Positions 8,740 to 12,269 of a stretch of 12,269 nucleotides of DNA are shown here, in pieces. Origin of the DNA: Vairimorpha apis BRL 01. Taxonomy: Eukaryota > Microsporidia > Nosematidae. The translations under genes and the position numbers were made by a program. The DNA lies in NCBI GenBank assembly GCA_000447185.1, contig KE647170.1:1-12269 (forward strand). Direction: 5' to 3'. Below the pieces are notes generated by a model, which was not told the DNA's origin, did no database searches, and saw nothing but the letters and a program-made list of their open reading frames with translations. Positions within the stretch are counted from its first letter, which is position 1, and the number at the start of each line of letters is the position of its first letter.

Positions 8740-11700
8740 TCAAAATATCAAATCAATAACAAAAAATAAACAAATAAAAAAACATCTACCAGCAAAAAAA
8801 AAGTGAAACATCATACTATCAAATTCCCATAAAGTTACAACAAACACAACAATTAAACTAAAAAGATTCATTAAATAATAAGCGCTATCTTTTTGTTTTT
8901 TCTTTACAAGGGTTCGTGGATATACAAAATAAAAATAGCAGGAATGCTACTTATTAAAACAGAAGGTGTATCTGTAAAAACGTATGGAACTGAGTAATCA
9001 AGTTTTTCTATGTTTTTTATACCACTTAAGATGTTTAAAAGTGGGTATATAAAATTTACAGTATTATTTATAGTATTTACATTTTTTCTTTATTTTCTAT
9101 TTTATCATTACAATTTAAAGTATTTTTATCGATTTTATAAGTACAACATTCTTTACAACTCGTTTTAAAACTAGAATCAATACTTTGCTTGTTTATATCA
9201 ATTTGACTGCTACTTAATTTTTTATTTTTACCAATTTTAAAATTCAATAAATTTATTTTTCTAAACATTTTTTTAGCTATTTCATTGAAAATACAATCTG
9301 TATAAAGATATGGCACAACTAAATATAATATATTGAGTTTTGGATTAAATGTTAAAAGTGATAAAGTTAACATCGAAGGATGTAGAGCTATAAAGTTTCT
9401 GTTATCTATTAAATTTGGAAATTTGCATTTTAATATACTTAAAATTATGTAAATATGAGTTTCTATTTTCCACTTTTTTGAAAATTGAATTTTTTTTTCG
9501 TATGATTTCAATTTTGATATATTTAAATCTTTTATTATAACATTAATAAAATTTAAATTAGCAATTTTTGATTTAATTTTAATTACATCAAAAAATGTTT
9601 TGTAAACCAATTTAAATAATTTTAAAATAGCTTCAAACTTTAAGAAATTTTTATAATTTACATCATTAAATTTTAATATTTTTCTGTTCAAAATTTTTAG
9701 TAATTTAATTATAATATTTTCATATTTTTTATTTATCATGTGAAAAAAATTTTCTATTTTTGTAGAATATTTGATTTTTGATTTATGAAGTGTCTTATTG
9801 AACTGTTCATCTAAAATTTGTTCATCTTGTATCTTTTCCTTTTCTGAAATATGTTCATTTATAAATAAAATTTTATTTTTATTAGAAATTTCAAGTATTG
9901 AATTTTTTCTATCACTTAAAGTAGATTTTTCAATTCCTTCATCAATAAATTCATTTTCATTTATATTTCTTACTTTTTTAAATTTTTATCTAATTCTTTC
10001 ATTTTATTTGATTTATTTTCATTACAACATTCTTTAACTTTACAATATTTATATTCTCTTGATATTATATCAGCATCGACTTCTCTAATTTTATTAATAT
10101 TATCTGATTTAAAAATCAAATTAAATTGACCTAAATAGAGTGCAACTAAACACAAAAAGAATATAATGCTATTATCCTGCCAGCAAAACATGCACATAAC
10201 AACAAGATTGTACATTGACATGTTGTTAATTAAAAATAGACAAACCCATACTAATTTTTCATTCTTAAGGAAACGTATAGAATGTGACACCATTATAATA
10301 ACTAAAATTAGTAAAAAATTATAGTATCTGAATATTAATTTGATATCATTAAAAAGTAGAATAATTGTAAATAAAAGTAGACCAAAACACGTGTACAAAT
10401 AAGAAGGTCTATTACCGCTATATTTTTTATATATTTGTGTTGTTAAATTGTAATGTTTTTTTATTATATTTTCATCTAGTGGTTGGTTTTTTGTAATTTT
10501 ATCTTCTCCTAATTTATCTAAATTAATAAATGAGTTTTTTGTGACAGAATCAGTTTTATAGTCATTACAAAATTTATTTTCATTATTAAATTCATCACAA
10601 ACTTTATTTTTTATATAATTTTCATTACTCATTTTATCTGTACAATTTTTATTTTCATCTTTAACAATTAAATTTTTATCATTTAATAAATCAATTTTCT
10701 TTTGATAAAACCACTTTAAATATTCATTATCACCAACCAACTCAAAAATAACATTTCCATATGAATTATTAGGTACAGAAAGATTCATTAAATAGCAAAC
10801 AGTTGGTAAAATATCATCCTGGTGTACCATCCATCCTTCAGAATTCTCAAATCGCAAATTTAAATATTCTCGTCTTAAATTAAGAATTTGATCACTGACA
10901 TTATTTATCTTAAGTTCACGTTTAGTTACAAAACATACAAACGAAGACATCTCGGGTTTCGAAACACCACCATGCTCGCCTTCATCTGTAATACCATGGT
11001 CACTTGTCAAAACGAGTAACGTTTCATCGTCCATCTTGTCGTAGACTTGTTGTATGAAATTATCAAATCTAACTAAAGAATTTCTCATTTCTTCGTGACG
11101 TGTGCCATATAAGTGTCCGAATGCATCTAGTGATATAAAATGACCAAGTACAGCTCTATCTGTTCCTATTCGTTCAAGAAATAATGACATTGCTTTCGTT
11201 TCATTTTCAACCAAATTAATTTTAGCATACGGATCTATTGTATAGTTTGGACAATTATTTAGAATAGGACAGAAATCAATCCATGTACGATCACCATAAA
11301 AAGATATTTTAGAATCGTATTTAGTATATAACTGGTTCACTAAATTATCAATGTTAATTTTGTCATTTATGAATGTTTTTATTCCTTCTAAATAATTTGA
11401 AGGCGAACCAGTTATAAGTCCTGCTATTCTAATTGCAGTGGCTGTAGGAATGGCAGATACGCTTAAAGAATGAAATTTGTTTGGGAAATTGTATAAATTA
11501 GGCATTAAGTTTGATAAATAGTGGTCATCTAAAAAATGATTTTTTAAATATTGTGTTGATAAGAAATTGTCTGAGTTTTTAGGAATTGTCCAGTCATATC
11601 TTAGTCCATCAAATAATATGTAAATTAAATTTTTATAAGGTAAAGTATTTGGTTTTTTTCTAAATTACCCTTAAAATTTGTATCAATTTCTTTATTATTT

Positions 11701-12005
11701 TCTTTATTTAAATTAATATTATTTTTATGATTAAAATTACTTTTAATTTCTTTATTAAAATCAATAAAATGTTTATCTCTAACAGATTCATTTTCATTTT
11801 CTAATTCTTTTTTATTAAACTCATCATCTACTAAAATATTTTGATTTAATTTATTAACATTACATCCACCATAGTTTTTAGAAACATCACTTGGTTTAAC
11901 TTTGTTGATGCTTTTAGTATACTCTATCGATTTAAATATACCATATAGATAAAAATAGATTGATATAACTGAAATTATTTTTGGTATAAATTTGTTTGTA
12001 ATCAT
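8740..12005 (-). CDS. GPI13: GPI ethanolamine-phosphate transferase, GPI13/PIG-O-like, four frameshifts
   Basis: This ER membrane enzyme transfers ethanolamine phosphate from phosphatidylethanolamine to a mannose of the GPI anchor. The N-terminal frame (12005-11653) has a hydrophobic anchor at residues 7-25 and an Asn/Lys-rich insert. The second frame carries the alkaline-phosphatase-type domain: LIYILFDGLRYDW (metal Asp), IPTATAIRIAGLITG (nucleophile Thr region), YGDRTWIDFCP, GHFISLDAFGHLYG, and LVLTSDHGITDEGEHGG (metal Asp/His). HQDDILPTVCYL follows, then an Asn-rich loop and several membrane segments. DDETLLVLTSDHG without an insert and GHF.SLD..GH fit GPI13/PIG-O better than GPI7, but the subtype is not certain. 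Frame changes, all -1, occur at 11653-11659, 9974-9979, 9082-9087 and within 8904-8949. The last frame ends in hydrophobic segments and TGA at 8742-8740. The joined length, near 1,088 residues, matches PIG-O. The start has CCC 4 bases upstream. Confidence 0.85.
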
Positions 12006-12009
12006 TTTA

Positions 12010-12012
12010 GGG
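12010..12012 (-). promoter_or_regulatory. CCC start-proximal motif of the GPI transferase gene
   Basis: On the minus strand TATACCCTAAAATG places CCC 4 bases before the start codon. This agrees with the motif at the other four genes and supports the ATG at 12005 as the start of the whole multi-frame gene. Confidence 0.7.
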
Positions 12013-12269
12013 TATAAACTTTTTAATTTATATGTGTTTGTAAAAAACGTAATTTTAATGGTATGTAAATACTTAAAAGTAATGCTAAAATATGCAAATG
12101 TAGTGTGTAATCTTGAAATAGTTGAGTAGAATTTTAAGTTTTAAAATAAACAAAAAAAATTGTAAAATTTTATTTTTCTGTTTATAAAAATCATTTTATT
12201 AAAAAAAATTATTGTTTATTGAAAAAAAATCATTTTTTGTTTATATAACATTTACACAGTATAAAATAT

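Noticed and set aside
9798..10037. Plus-strand open frame of 79 codons
   Set aside because: It is antisense to the GPI transferase frame-change region and encodes Phe/Ser/Ile-rich sequence that mirrors the Asn/Lys/Glu-rich minus strand.
8740..12005. Treating the GPI transferase region as three or more separate genes
   Set aside because: The pieces are collinear, share strand and frame direction, overlap or abut at homopolymer runs, have only one CCC start motif, and together reach the length of one PIG-O type protein.
8740..12005. Introns as the cause of the frame changes
   Set aside because: Each frame change is resolved by a single base at a homopolymer, and no GT...AG interval with a branch site is needed. 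Microsporidian introns are few and mostly near gene starts.
12140..12269. Short related TGTTTAT and AAATCATTTT strings near the right edge
   Set aside because: They are low-complexity AT runs with irregular spacing and I cannot support a defined repeat.

Overview
The window looks like nuclear DNA of a microsporidian, an intracellular fungal-lineage parasite with reduced genes. The evidence is the extremely AT-rich intergenic DNA, the absence of visible introns, the eukaryotic gene set (ubiquitin-eS31 fusion, NAC alpha, Rab geranylgeranyltransferase alpha, GPI ethanolamine-phosphate transferase, a Pol III type tRNA-Ala), and a CCC motif 0-7 bases upstream of every protein-coding start, which is the known microsporidian start-proximal signal. 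The species cannot be named from the sequence alone.

Layout from left to right. Positions 1-1453 (minus) hold the 5' part of a Thr/Ser/Asn-rich protein gene with nine tandem 26-residue repeats; it runs off the left edge. Positions 1464-2727 are AT-rich with no gene seen. Positions 2728-3480 (minus) hold a dead 5'-truncated retroelement: the C-terminal part of a Pol-like protein broken by two in-frame stops, with a hairpin and a short A-tail at its 3' end. tRNA-Ala(UGC) lies at 4004-4074 (minus). A short NAC alpha gene lies at 4339-4587 (plus). The Rab geranylgeranyltransferase alpha gene occupies 5032-6278 (minus), and the ubiquitin-eS31 fusion 7247-7702 (plus). A large GPI ethanolamine-phosphate transferase gene, probably GPI13/PIG-O type, occupies 8740-12005 (minus).

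The most striking feature is reading-frame structure. Three minus-strand genes are each interrupted by frame changes: one in the repeat protein, one in the prenyltransferase and four in the GPI enzyme. All six go in the same direction (-1, equivalent to one missing base). Five map best to an A6 or A7 run in the coding strand and one to a short T run. Two coincide with in-phase classical -1 slippery heptamers (A AAA AAC and A AAA AAG). The two plus-strand genes are intact. The candidate explanations are homopolymer undercalling in the assembly, transcriptional slippage on poly(A) runs, and ribosomal -1 frameshifting. The sequence alone cannot decide, and assembly error is the default.

The genes are unrelated housekeeping functions (protein folding at the ribosome, Rab prenylation, the ubiquitin/ribosome link, GPI anchor synthesis) and do not form an operon or a pathway.
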